The notes under the pieces are model-generated. The model made no database searches. It saw only the letters and a list, made by a program, of their open reading frames with translations, and was not told the DNA's origin. Shown here piece after piece: positions 35,401 to 47,386 of a DNA stretch of 64,000 nucleotides; the stretch's first letter is position 1, and the number at the start of each line of letters is the position of its first letter. The position numbers and the translations under genes are program-made. Origin of the DNA: Apteryx mantelli (taxonomy: Eukaryota; Chordata; Aves; Apterygiformes; Apterygidae); assembly GCF_036417845.1 (NCBI RefSeq), contig NC_089991.1, forward strand, positions 11,785,001 through 11,849,000, in the 5' to 3' direction.

Positions 35401-38299
35401 AGCTGAAGAACCTGACTTCTGTACTACATTGCTTTGTTTGGCATGGTGGGAAGGGAAAAAAATTCATGACAAAGATAGTCATTTGGGGTCAAATGAGGCA
35501 TTCATAGCATCAAAAATACTTCATTCTCATTTCGATACTTCTAAGGGACTGACAAAGTTGTGGAACTAAATATTGCAACTTTTAGAGTCAATAAATGCAT
35601 AAACAGAATACATTAACTAAAATTATTGTAATGTTTTCCAGTAACATTTTCATAAAATACTGATTTCCAAAGAATTTGTGCTTTTGCCAGAGAAACACTC
35701 TCTTTATGTTTCCAGGCAGCTCTAGTGGTGTATATGCTGAGCTTGTCTTTACAGTTACACAGGAAGGGATTATGAAGTTTGTTTCAGCTGCACAAGGAAA
35801 TTACACCGTAGAGGAGATGAGAACTACTGCCATACTCCGTTTAACAAGATTCATTCTTTTGAATAACTCTTATGATTTCATCATTTTTTTTCCCTTTAGA
35901 CCCCAGCTTGTATTTTGGCATGGATCTGTAAGAGGTATTGTCTTCATTGCTGAGGAGAGCATGTCCATTTATTTTTAGAGAGATGAATTAAAAAAAAAAA
36001 GTTTATAATGACTATAACATTGTTCCAGAATACAAGTTTAAGGCCCATACAATTATTGGGTATAAGCCATTTAGCAAGGAAAAGGATATTAAGGATCACG
36101 TTTAGCAAGGCTTTAACTTCCAGAAGTACTGTAAACTTCTGTCATGACAAAATAGATTCCCATATAATCCCTCTGTATTAGATTCTGAATTTTTATTTCT
36201 CAGAATCATTCATCAATGAACACAGTGACACCTGCATTTGCCAAAGGAAAGCATCAGTGCATCAGCAGAGAGTAGGCAATCATTCCCTAGCTCAGAGGAC
36301 TCACGTAAGGTTGAATTTGAAGTTAAACTGCCAGGTGTTGATTCCAGAAGGATACTCTCCCTTCTCATTTGTGAAAGTTAGGCCCAGCTGGATAATTTTC
36401 AGCAGGTCCACATTACACCGAAGGAGCTGGTACTGATAGTCTATGGAACTGCGAAATTCACCAATTGGCCTTACAACAACTCCAGGAAATTCTGTGTCCT
36501 AGTAAAAGAGGGAAAAAAATCTTATTGCATCACTTCCTTTATTAGCAGTCTTATATTCAGTTCCACTTTCAAGTCTCAGCACGGAATTCTGTACATTTTT
36601 CTATGAGATTACTTACATAACAGAATGCAAAAAGGAAAAAAAAAAAAAGTATTTTAAGCTGCTACGGGTCAGACACTGAAAAAAAAAATCCCTAAACAAT
36701 TGGTTAATTATTATATTCATTCATTCATTCCAGGTATCCTCTTTCAGTGTTGTTTCTTTCCAGAGCAAAAAGAGTTATAAAATCATCCAATATGCACTAC
36801 TGTATAATCTAAACATCCCTCTCTTGAAGGACTTGTCCTCTCATTTTCCCTAGATCTACTAAAATGAGCATTTTATATTTATTCACTGTTCTTTTATGTT
36901 CTAAATACAAGTTAAATTTAGCACTCGCAGTCTTAATGTGATAGTCCAGATAGTGATAGTATTCACTGTTTTTGAAGAACAACCAACACCTAAATTAATA
37001 AAAGCTACTGCCAATCAAAACAGACCTTAACAACAGAGAAACTGTATATTATATGAAAAACATTTTACTTAGCCAGTGATTGTGTGCCATCTTTACTGAA
37101 ACCTCAAATTTCCAGACTAGTTTTACACTCAAATTTATTCACATAACTTCTACTAACTATCTTAATAAAGAACATATCAAAAAACTTTCATAAGGAATCC
37201 AGTATTGTGCATCTGACAACTTTTCTTCCCATTTCTTTTTGTGTCCAGTCTTCCTGCACAGTTATTCATATATGATATCAGTCCAGACAGTAGCACAGAT
37301 CTATCTAAAAACACTTTCATTAAGATCAAATAGAGCAAAGAAGCAAGAAAGCTTGTTACCAACCAACTGGTGACAACAAAACTGAACCACATTTATAGAA
37401 TTAAGTGTTTCATTTTTTAATATTGCACACTGTGCAGGGACATGTATTTTTATGCCACATTTATATTAAGGACTTTGCACGTCTTGACGTTTAGAGTCCC
37501 TAAGCAAAGTTGGCATAGTACAATAACTAGAAACAGTTATATAATTAACTGACTCCTGCCAAGCAGATGTATACTTTTAAGACCAGAAAAGAAACCATTC
37601 CTCCCATCTTTCCCCTCACCTTGAAACTAGAGTTCTCTTTAAGATTCTTGGTCTTCTTAAATAAAACTCTCTGAACACATTTTCATACCTACAGCCAGAA
37701 AAATCCATTCTGTAAGAACCAGCATCTGACCGCAGTAAAAAAGGAGACACTCATACAGCTAACAAGTTGTCACTCGCAGGCCTTTTGTCCTACAGTATCA
37801 TGGCACTTCCCATAGCCAAAAGGAGACAGGCATTCAAAGGACAAATATACTAGTGAAATCTAGCAGATTTAAACCCAGTTGTACATCTGATCTGTTTGAG
37901 ACATTAGTTTATGCAACAGAAATAGTTAAATATTAAATGATTTCAGATGTCAAAGATGGTTTCTCACTTCCCCACCTCTCATTTGATCTGTACTGAATAC
38001 TACATTTACTAAAATCCATAAACTGCTTACTACTGAACAGCTTGCTACGTTTTCACCACTTAACTTTTCGCTCAGTTTGGTCAGGGGAAAACACCATTTC
38101 TGTCTCAAGAATCAATTTATTCCCCTACCCCCCTAAAAAAATCCCTTGACTGTGACAAAAAGGTCAAGTATAACATACTTACCATTGCTATATAGCTGTA
38201 ACTTAGAACAATCTCTCGAATTTTCCTCATCTCTTCTTCCAGATTGTTTGCCCATACTTCACAGATAACCTGGCTGTTCTCTGCAAGGGCTGCTGGCAT
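32428..38299 (-). CDS. CNOT8: CCR4-NOT complex deadenylase subunit 8 (CAF1b)
   Basis: A DEDD-family 3'-5' exonuclease that shortens mRNA poly(A) tails within CCR4-NOT; paralogue of CNOT7. Six coding exons on the minus strand, all GT-AG: 38299-38183, 36498-36305, 34868-34707, 33875-33731, 33039-32929 and 32577-32428. They encode 292 residues, the human length. The four catalytic acids are in place: Asp40 and Glu42 in DTEFPG, Asp161 in SGYDFGY and Asp230 in AGSDSLLTG. The protein begins [16 protein letters not shown] and ends [10 protein letters not shown], where human ends MQQ. The start follows the human protein. Its exon also carries 76 bases of 5'UTR back to an acceptor at 38376-38377. The upstream non-coding exon probably lies in the CpG island at about 39.4 kb. 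Its promoter appears shared with FAXDC2. Confidence 0.97.
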
Positions 38300-38375
38300 C
38301 TTGCAGGGACTGGAGCAAAAGCAGCTGATGTAGAATTCAGCGCAGAATTGCAAGCTGTGTGATCTAATCAGTGTG
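38300..38375 (-). other. CNOT8: CNOT8 5'UTR part of the first coding exon
   Basis: A TTTTTAATGCAG acceptor on the minus strand ends at 38376, leaving 76 bases of untranslated exon before the ATG at 38299. No other ATG lies in these 76 bases. This implies at least one more non-coding exon upstream; a candidate donor (GGGCAG then GTAGCG) ends an exon at 39410. Confidence 0.65.
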
Positions 38376-39436
38376 CTGCATTAAAAAGATAAACATACAG
38401 TACTTTATACAAAGAAAGATCTACATATGAAAGCACTAGCAGAGTAAGTCATATTTGTATTCTCAGCCTCAAATAGCACAGCTGAAGTTTTACACTAGGT
38501 GTTTTATTGTTTTTATCACTTCTTTTAAACACACTGAAAGAAAAAAAAAAACTAAGCATCTGGTCATGCTACAGGAGCTGATATACAGTTAACAGAGTCC
38601 AGTTATGCAAGTCAATAGTGCCTCTCCCTTTTTTCTTCTTCTGGCATAAACTCTGAAACTTTAGGCATAAGATGCACACCAAAGCACTACTGGGATAGTT
38701 TTGAAGAACAGTAACAGATTGCTTTACAAATGCTGCTTATAAAGGCACATGCTTCTCTGATGTAATTCAGGAAACATTGAAAAAGGAAGGTCTTCCAGTT
38801 TATACTAGCGCCGTTTCAGCAGTACAGCACCTAGGATAAATCACACTTCGTGTGACTGGTTGCCTATCATGTTCTAAAACAACACGGGCAAAATTATTAC
38901 AGAAATACGCAGATAAGGCTCAGGTACGTCAGCAAGCTCCCGGTATGTTCGCACGAAGTTAGCTGAGGGAACCTACAGCGGGGAGAGGGGCTTAAGGCAA
39001 CTGGCAGAGCTCTTCTGCGAGCGGCTGCTAGTGGCTCCGGCCCCACAGCCGCGGCGGCAGCGAGCGGGCGGGCTCAGCCGCGAAGGCCGCGCCGCCGCGG
39101 GGCCGGCCGGGCCCGCCCGCCGAGGCCTCCCAGGCCGCTGCCGGCCCCGCCGCCACCGGCGGCCACAGGGAGCGGGAGGCCCCGGCGCCCCGAACCCGGC
39201 CGGCGCTGGGGGCCTCCCGCAGCGCCCGGGCCGCCCCGCCCGCACCTGCTGACGCCGCGAGGCCCCGCCGCTCCGGCTCCGGCGAGCTGGGCCCCGCCGC
39301 TCCTCTTCCTGCGGGCCGCGCGGCCGCTCTAGCCCGCGCTCACCCCCGCGACTCGTCTGCTCCGGCGCTCCCCATCGCCTCCCCTCCCCCGCCCCACGCT
39401 ACCTGCCCGGAAGCTCGGGCTGGGCCACTCGCCTCC

Positions 39437-39446
39437 GCGCACGCGC
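39437..39446. promoter_or_regulatory. NRF-1 site
   Basis: GCGCACGCGC; with its flanks (C before, G after) it fits all 12 positions of YGCGCAYGCGCR. It is the same 10-mer as in the MRPL22/GEMIN5 promoter. A related GCGCCTGCGC lies at 39648-39657. Confidence 0.6.
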
Positions 39447-39500
39447 GATGCGGCCGCCGAGAGGGGCGGGACTTCCGAGCTGCTCTCTGCCACCGCCAGC

Positions 39501-39510
39501 TCTCGCGAGA
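39501..39510. promoter_or_regulatory. TCTCGCGAGA promoter palindrome
   Basis: An exact 10-base palindrome known from many vertebrate CpG-island and bidirectional promoters, where it usually lies close to the transcription start. It supports initiation of CNOT8 just to its left. Confidence 0.6.
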
Positions 39511-39551
39511 GATATGGGAAACCCGCCAGGGCGCGCGGCGGGGTGCGTCGT

Positions 39552-39576
39552 CGCGCGCGCATATCGCGCGCGCGCT
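39552..39576. repeat. Alternating CG/AT tract, near-palindrome
   Basis: Runs of CGCGCGCGC flank a central ATAT. The alternation of purine and pyrimidine is nearly unbroken and the tract is almost self-complementary, so Z-DNA or a cruciform is possible. It lies within the CNOT8/FAXDC2 promoter region. Confidence 0.7.
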
Positions 39577-39777
39577 CCCGCAGAGGGAGAGGGAGGGGGA
39601 GAGGGGAGCGGGAAGCCGGGAGAGCCACGCGGGGCTCCGCCCGGGTTGCGCCTGCGCGGAGCCGTCGCCCTTGTGACGAGTCGCCTAGCTTCCCTCCCGC
39701 CGGGACAGCTAATGGGCTCTCCCGAGCTCCCCGCGCCGGGCGAGTCCAAAGCCCGCCGGGGGGCGGATGATGAGGCG

Positions 39778-39785
39778 TCACGTGA
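39778..39785. promoter_or_regulatory. TCACGTGA E-box palindrome
   Basis: The surrounding GTCACGTGAT matches nine of ten bases of the GTCACGTGAC site bound by USF and TFEB/TFE3-type bHLH-zip factors. It lies on the FAXDC2 side of the island; use by those factors is inferred. Confidence 0.5.
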
Positions 39786-39950
39786 TCTCCCCCTGAGGGA
39801 CCGGTCCCTTCGGGCCGCGCCGCTCCGCGCCGTTACCTCGGCCCCGGTCGGGGCTGAGCCGGCCCCGCGGGAAGCAGCTGCCCCCGCCCGGCGCCCGCGC
39901 CGAGGGGACGGGCCGCGGCGGGGCCCCGAGCCCGCGGCCTCCTCGGGGCT

Positions 39951-39966
39951 GGGGCCGGGGCCGGGG
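39951..39966 (+). repeat. Short GGGGCC hexanucleotide run
   Basis: GGGGCCGGGGCCGGGG, the same 16-mer as at 10417-10432 in GEMIN5 intron 1. It is a G-quadruplex candidate in the FAXDC2 5' region. Confidence 0.7.
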
Positions 39967-40173
39967 CGGCCTGACCCGGCCCGGCCCGAGCGGCTGCGGC
40001 CGGCGGGGCCGTGGGACGGGAGGGTGTCTGCGGGGGCCGGCGGGCGCTGTGCCCTGCGCCGCAGCTCTGCCTCCTCGTGCAGGGTTGTTGCTCAAACGCC
40101 TGCTCTGCCTGCGAAGTTTTATGCTGTTTTCTTCTGCTGTTTAAGTTACATTAGCAACAGAAGCTAACATCAG

Positions 40174-43100
40174 GTAAAGCAGCCTCGTGTAACGCATCTT
40201 GCTGCCAACTCTGTTGCTTTGCTGGCTGATGCTGCCGGCAGATACGCAGTTTGTTTGGAAGCTTGTCTAGTTATAATTAAGCTGAGGTGGTATCTCATCT
40301 CTTCTAGACTGCCAGCCGCCTTGGGCGGGTTTGCAACCTAAAATTCTGCAGTTCTGGTGCTGCTTCAGAGTTGTTACCTGCCTGTCGTTTGGGTTCCCTT
40401 GGAGTCTTTCCTCCCCTGGAACCTCAGCTATCTGCTTACTGTTTTGATACAAGTATCTAGATGAAAAAAAAAAAAGTTCACTATCTTTCATGTCAGACAT
40501 ATTTCAGTGTCCCGGGTTTAATAGTCATACCTCAGCAGAAACGTGAGACTTGGGAAAGTTTTATTTGAATACTGCTACTCTCTATCAAGTGACCTTGATG
40601 GTGTCAGCATCTACTGACATCAGGCAGCATTTATTGAACTTCATTTTAATTCAGAGTTTATCTTCTTAGATGATAGTTACCGTTTTGTCTTCTCACCTTA
40701 GACCTGCAGTCTTTAGGTCATGTAATTAATGTATTATGCAACATGCTAGACTGGCAGAAAACAATCGCCTTTCTTCTTGTGGTCACTTGAATTTGGGATC
40801 TTGGGTAAGGGAACATATGTTGTTATCAGGTAAATACATCAGGCTAGATTACAGCACTCTGTAAATATAGGATTAGTTTCTTCTTTTTTTCACCTGAACA
40901 GTTCAGAGTAAGATATGTACTTTTCTTGCTCATAAATCCAGCTCTTGAAGGTATGTTGAATCCAGGCAAAAAGGGAGGAAGAATCTTCTCAGGACAGAGA
41001 AATATGCATGCTTGTTACTCTAATTGAAATATGTTGCAGGAAAAAATCAGTTGTGATAAATTATGCCTGTATGTTTAACAGTTTGCATCTAGGTTAGAAA
41101 AAATAAAAACCTAGGATGTTTGCAAGTGCGGTGGTAGGAGTTGGAAACAGACCTTTTGCTCAAGGAGAACAGAATTTGTGGTTTTGATCATGGCTAATTT
41201 CAGCTGCATACAAAGGGAAAATAGCTGGAAAAGGCAAACTGCTCTTAAAATAAGTAAGTCAGTCCCGTAGTTCTTGAATTTGGCAGTTACCAAACTTGCT
41301 TCCAGATTCAGCACTCCAAAACAGGTTCCTGAAGAGTCCTTCCACCCTCTATGCAGCTTTGTTAGGACCACACTAACAAAACCGGTTATGTGTAGACATA
41401 GTGCATCACAAGGAGGATTAAAAGGCTTTAGCTCAACATCTTCATATTAGTCGGTATGAACTGCGTATTCTGGATAATGCCCTTTTCAGCAGTAGAAATA
41501 GTAGACAGCTTATTTATGGAAATCTTAAAATCTGTGAATTCAGAGTTAAAAGATGTAACTATTGCTGAACATGTTTTAACTGTAATAGCAAGGCCATCAT
41601 TTCCATTTTCCTAACACTTGTGTTGTTCCAAAGGTCTTTCAAAAACAAACCACTGAAGTATTAGGTCGCGCACACATGCCCTCGCAAATGGTTAGAAATA
41701 TAGCTCAGTATACAGGGAATTAATGATCAGGTGAGATGCATTAACTTCAGGATTCATCTTTGTCATTAGAGAAATTAGCATGGTTTTATACTATCCTTTA
41801 TGCTAATTCATAGTGTTTCTCCTTCTAATGTTTTTTACAAACAGCAAAACAGACAGTGACTACTACAAAAACTGTGGAGAGTGAACAAAGAGAAGTTATT
41901 TTATGAAGTGTCTGATCAAAAATCCTTTCCACTGAGAGGAAATCAGTCTTCTTGCATTCCTCAAACACTGGAGGGTTTTGTGATGAAGATACCAGTGCAG
42001 GGGCACAGGCTAACCGACAAATAGAAGCAGCTTTTAGATAACCACCAACCTGGACTAGATCTAGACTTGCAGCCCAGAAGGTAAATGACATTTATGTCCT
42101 TATAAGACTAATATACTAGTTGTCTGTTCCTATTGGGTGTAGATCTTTCAGCTGTAACCTGTGTCTGATTTGAACAGGTTAAAAAGAAACAACAAGATCT
42201 GCAAAATTCACTGGCTTTTCACCTACTTCTGGATATTGGGTGAACAGTCCTCCCAGTGCAAGAGCCATTCCAAATAAAGATCAGCTCAGGACAATGTTCA
42301 CATGGCACCCCTCTCTTGAAATGCTATTTTCACTTCCTCTTCTGTGTCTGTGCAGATAGTTTGAAGGAATCACATTCCTTCCTGTTGAGTCTGCTGTACA
42401 ATAAATAACAATTAGTAGCAACCTCTAAGAATTAGAAACTCTTTCCCCACTAGGGAATAGTTAGAATTGGTCAAGAGAAAGTGTCAGTGAAAACAATAAC
42501 ACAGTCTTAAATCTGACATGAAGCAACAGCATGTTTACTGCACTAAGAGGACAAACAGTATAATATCCGGAGGGGAGTTCTGGGGATACTCTCCTTCCAG
42601 AAGTTACTTGATAACAGCGTAGGTATAGTGCTAGGTACAAGAAAGCAGGCACAGGCAGCAAGGCACTGTCATTATTCATGCTTGCAGACCTCTCTGCAGT
42701 TCTAACCACTGCTAGCCAAGATGTTGCTTACAAAATAGCAGTATATATTGCTTCACCTGTCAATGCACCAGACCAGGTTAACTGGGAGGGAGAGGAGATA
42801 TTCCTTGTTTTTCTTTGTGTGGAAAAATAAATCTGGAAAGTTATGGTGAGTAACACCCTCACTTCTCAGAGCTTAGTTCGTAACAGGGCACTGTATATTA
42901 GGTAAATAGCATATATTGGGGCCGCATCTGCATAAGAAGGACAAATGCTTCTGCAAATTACATCTTGCTACCTGCAATACCATAATTACAGACTTTATGG
43001 TCTGTAAACATATTTAAACACAACTGAGTACATTCTAACCTATTTGCATCTTCTCCTTATAGACAGTACTGATACATGTAACTGGTTTGAGACACAGTGT

Positions 43101-46100
43101 AACAACAGAGTTGGTGCAATTTACAGAGACAGTGCAACACTTACAATGAAAACTGGACTGCTGTTTTTTGCCAGATTCCCCAATAACCCTTACTGTTTTT
43201 AACAAATACACCTTTGACTTACTCAGGTGCACTGACACTAGCTATTTTGTGCTCAAAACATGAGTTAGTGCATTATAAAAAATACTAATTATTAAGGTGT
43301 AGCTGGCTTTTTTATTCTCAGATATAACCATTAACTCTTGATGAAAAACTCTCACCTGCAGAGATGTATTCCAAATGCTTAACCGAGTGACAGTGTGTGC
43401 CTATGCAAAGGGAACACTGCCAGTACTAACAGTGACATGGCACTGGCTTCACATGACTTGTCTGGGAGGGAACAGCCAGCCCTTGCTTGGAAACACACCC
43501 GTTGCCTTTGCCTAAGCTCTCATAAAAGTTTCCGCAGAGGTAGTGAAAGGTGAGGAGTTGAACTCTGGGCTCTGAATATTCACAAAGGAATTCTCCTAGG
43601 CTACAACCAGCAGGAGGTGAGCAAAGAATGGGCAGCCAGAGTTCAGGGGCATGGTAGCTTGAAAATATGTGATAGAAACTTCAAGGAAATAATTTAAAGG
43701 CAATGTCATGTATCTATTTGAAATATGATTGTAAGCTTTTCTAGGAACTCTGGCTGCTTTCAGATCTGGGCAGTGCTTGGCACAGTAGGAGACCCACCAG
43801 ACACGAAGTATAATCCTGTGTCTGCCCATACAGCGTGGCTAATATGCAACTTTTGGGGTGACCAGGTAGGTTGTCCTTAAGTTTTCATTTCTGTGAGTTC
43901 TATATTTTCACAAATAGTTGTAGCCTTTTTTTTTCCTTGGGCAAAGTTGCTTTCCACTGCCTGTGTGCTGTAAGGGTTGATTCCAGTGAAGTAAGTTCTA
44001 AAATAGAAGACTCAAGCAGGAGGGAAAAAGGCGTACCAAGCAACCGCTAGGCAGTCAGTCCATCACTACAGATGTATTCTGTTGTTCAGCCTCTGCACCT
44101 GCCGGCAGCATGACTATTTGGTTGGTGTCAGAGCAAGACTCACATCCTGGGTAAGTATATGGAAAAGTGGGCACCTGTGCAGCCAGAGCTTGGGACTGTC
44201 TTGGCAAGAGAAAATATAAGAGGACAACAGATGTGGGACACAAACAATAATGTAAATTTTAAAACAGGTATAAAAAATTTGGCAGTTCCTTTTTTTTTAA
44301 GCTTTCTAAAGTTATCCTTTTTAGATTATGTCAAGTATTTTAAAACCTGACGTAGACAGACTAGCTTTTTCTGATAACTGAAATGATAAGTTCAGTGAAA
44401 ACAGATCTCTTACTTAATAAACAGTTGTTGGAGAAATGAAGAAGTACTTGGGAATAAAAATTGTATTTTGTATTACAATTCTTTACTGACTAGTATATGT
44501 TTTCCCTTTTACATCGAGAGTGTGATTGGCAAAATAATTATTTTTACTTTATGGTTGAGAATTTGGTTTGAATCAAATTTTATATTAACTAGTTTAAAAT
44601 AACCTAAAAGGAACTCTTTTAAACAGCATCAGTTCTATGTAATATTTTGAAATGGCTGCAGCCAACCAAGGGCTTCATTGGTTGGTTCTGGGCTGTCTGA
44701 TGTGCCAGCATGAGTTGAATGCCAAGGAGTTGGACGGATTTTTGGTTTGCCAAAACAGCATGGTTGGTTACATGAATGCTTCTGCTAATGTATTTGGTAT
44801 ATTCTGAGTCGGAAGAGACAACATTATGCAACAAAAAAAGAATGGGTAATGAGATGCTGGGGAAAAACATGATCCATCAAAATTTATCTTGCTTTAATGT
44901 AAGCAATGTAAGATTTTATTCTGTACATGTGACTTAATAAATGTAGCATACTGAGATTTTAGAGAGAGGGAGGAAAAGCAGACATGGCAGCATTATTTCA
45001 AACTGGAAGGCTTTGACTAAGTAAGACTTCTGTCATAATTTGATAATTTCAAAAGGAAGAGAACAATAAATGTGACTGTTATTTTAACTCTTCCAAACTC
45101 AGAATGTAAGACAGGATCAAACAATGATTCTTTCCCTTCATAAGAACTTGAAGCAGAGTCACACTCTTCACTGTGCTCTGCCTTCTAGCCTTTTGCATGC
45201 TTAAGGTTTAGCAGAATTTGACTTAGCACTGCTGTATGGAGTCGTTTTGGAACATCACCTTCCAACAAGCTACTAATAGTAATCAAGTAACCCTTTTATA
45301 TCTGTTTCTCTAAGATCCAGTGTTGTCTGCTACAAGATCATCTGAAGACAGAAGAATCTCTTTAACCACAGAAAACTATAGCCAACACTATTTACGCTAC
45401 TAATTAGACTAATTTCATATTGCTGTTTTCAACTACATATCCTGGGTGGTTGTAGAAAAGACAGGGAGGTGCACAGCAAAAGAGCAAGGGGCAAAGGATG
45501 CAAGTTATAACAAGGGAAGTTCTGACTAGATACTAAGAAGAAGATTTACAGTGAAGGTGGTCAAACACTGGAACAGGTTGCCCAGAGAAGCTGTGTAATC
45601 TCCCTCTGTGGAGCTGCTCAAAACTTGGCTGTTCAAGGCTCTGAGCAACCTGATCTAACTTTGAACTTGGCCCTATCCTGAGGAAGGAGTTGGACTTCTG
45701 GAGGTCCCTTCCAGCTGCAGTTATGCTGTGATTTTATGTAATGAAGTAGAGCATCTTTAAAGGATATAACTTGTACAAGGAAACTTAGAATAGAGGCTGG
45801 AATGGAGCAAAGCCTAAAAAAGGAATAGATTATTCAAATTCAACATATTTCAGCTATTAGTAGTGGGGTTTTTAGAGACAGTAGGCACACCTGCACCGAG
45901 AAGACCTGTGTGACAAGATGTGAATATACTGTATGTTGCATAACGTAAAATACATCATCATGATCAGGAGGTCTTTTGCAAAAGAAGATGAGATCAGTTT
46001 ATCCTGTGGCAAGTTATTTACACTGTTCTGTTCTGACTAGCAGGTTATTTCTGCTTGTTACTCATAGGTATTCTTCATTGGGTATGTTAGAGTCAAATTG

Positions 46101-47386
46101 TATTCTTTTCAGTAAGGTTGTGGTTGGCAAACTTGATATATTGGAAACGAAAACATATGGATGATCTTGTAGCCTAGTAGCTCACAAAGTCTAATAGTGA
46201 GGAGCTCTAGATGTAGGGAAAGAAAAGAAGTCCTGGAACGCTGTGACTTCCTTAACACATTCCTGTTTTAAGCAATAGCACCTCAGAGCACTTCTCACAC
46301 TACTCTTTTTGGCACAAAGTTAACTTGTTTATTTTTTTTAAGGCTGCTACAAAAAGCTAGCATTTCACATAGAGCATATACAACCCTAGTGTCGAAATAG
46401 GGATTTGGGAATTAGGGCTTAGGGTTTCTAGTGTCAAATCACTTTTTACCTAATTCCTTTTTTCTTCCCAGAATTGTTTAGTATCAGTTGCTTCCACTGA
46501 AATGACTAGTTCGGTGAACTTGCCTCATCCCTTTCTGTCTACAAGTAAGCAGAAGCCCAAGTTGGAAGAAAGTGTCTGATTTTTATGTCATGCCCTTTGA
46601 CCTGCACACTAACATATTGTAGGGAAATAGAGCTGGAAACACTTGAAAATAAACAGCATTGCATTTGTAAGAATGTACCCAGAAGGCTATCAGTTCAAAG
46701 CTAAGGTGTCATCTCCTGTCTAATACAAGGACTTTTTTTTTTTTGGTAGTGTATTCCTCCTTTCTGAAGTGCTGCAAAAGCAGTATTCCCAAGAGGCTTG
46801 CTAGAATCATAAAGGTAATACAATATCATCTTTCTAATGAGTTTCAGTCATTATTAACCGTAGCTGGACTTGAAGCAAAGATGATTATCTATCTCCCTTA
46901 TCATATTCTCAAGTTCTAACACACAATTCTTTGGCCATGTGAATGAAGGGTGTGTGGTGCTCTACTGTGTTAATTCTTCATGGCACAGATTCATGTTATA
47001 GTAGGATTTTTTTTTTTCACTGGTGTTAGTTTAATAGCATGTCTTCATTATGGAAGAGTGCATGTCCCATATCATCATTTGCTTGGCATGACAGATCAAG
47101 GGTGGAAGCTGTGTTACAACACACCAGTGCAACAGTCAGAAACTTTGGTTTTAGGTGTTCTCCCATTCTTTTTGTTACCCTTGCATCTCTGTTTGCCTTC
47201 TGGGACAATACTAACACACTTCAGGAAATATGGGGCTGAAATAAAGGTGGGAACAGAACAGGACAGAGCAAAGATTTTACAGTTTTGCAACTGAACTGAA
47301 GTTGCAGGGCTTTGCTGTTTTCAGCAGTGTATTTTTCCACCCTCCAACTGTACAGTGCTCACTTACTTAGATCAATTTTATTTCAG
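40174..47386 (+). other. FAXDC2: Presumed FAXDC2 intron 1
   Basis: This stretch of about 7.2 kb contains no coding exon that I can support. If exon 1 of FAXDC2 lies in the CpG island, this is its first intron; the proposed donor after 40173 is a guess from sequence. It holds one CR1 fragment (45460-45738) and a small inverted repeat (44662-44685). Open frames here are short and unrecognised. Confidence 0.5.
45460..45738 (+). mobile_element. CR1 LINE fragment, 5'-truncated
   Basis: The sequence ACTGGAACAGGTTGCCCAGA followed by AGCTGTG, GAGCAACCTGATCTA, GGTCCCTTCCAGCTG and a TGTGATTTTATG end is the 3' part of an avian CR1 element. It keeps only about 280 bp, as is usual for CR1. The start is approximate because the left part is diverged. 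It shares the strand of FAXDC2. Its reduced match to the remembered consensus suggests an old copy. Confidence 0.88.

Larger units (their letters stand above)
38990..40085. promoter_or_regulatory. CpG island and divergent promoter region of CNOT8 and FAXDC2
   Basis: About 1.1 kb of very GC-rich, CpG-dense DNA lies between the CNOT8 and FAXDC2 coding regions, which point away from each other. Recognisable elements include two NRF-1-like cores (39437-39446 and 39648-39657), a TCTCGCGAGA palindrome (39501-39510), and a TCACGTGA E-box palindrome (39778-39785). No TATA box was identified. CNOT8 transcription probably starts near 39.4-39.5 kb. The FAXDC2 start is less certain; a possible exon-1 donor (CAG then GTAAAG) follows 40173. 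Island edges are by eye, and promoter sharing is inferred from layout. Confidence 0.75.

Noticed and set aside
39448-40167. 239-codon plus-strand open frame in the second CpG island
   Set aside because: Low-complexity Arg/Pro/Ala protein with no recognised domain. It is probably promoter and leader DNA, though part may be transcribed as FAXDC2 5'UTR.
44619-44870. 83-codon minus-strand frame that looked transposon-like
   Set aside because: No transposase motif or terminal repeats could be identified, so only the small inverted repeat is reported.
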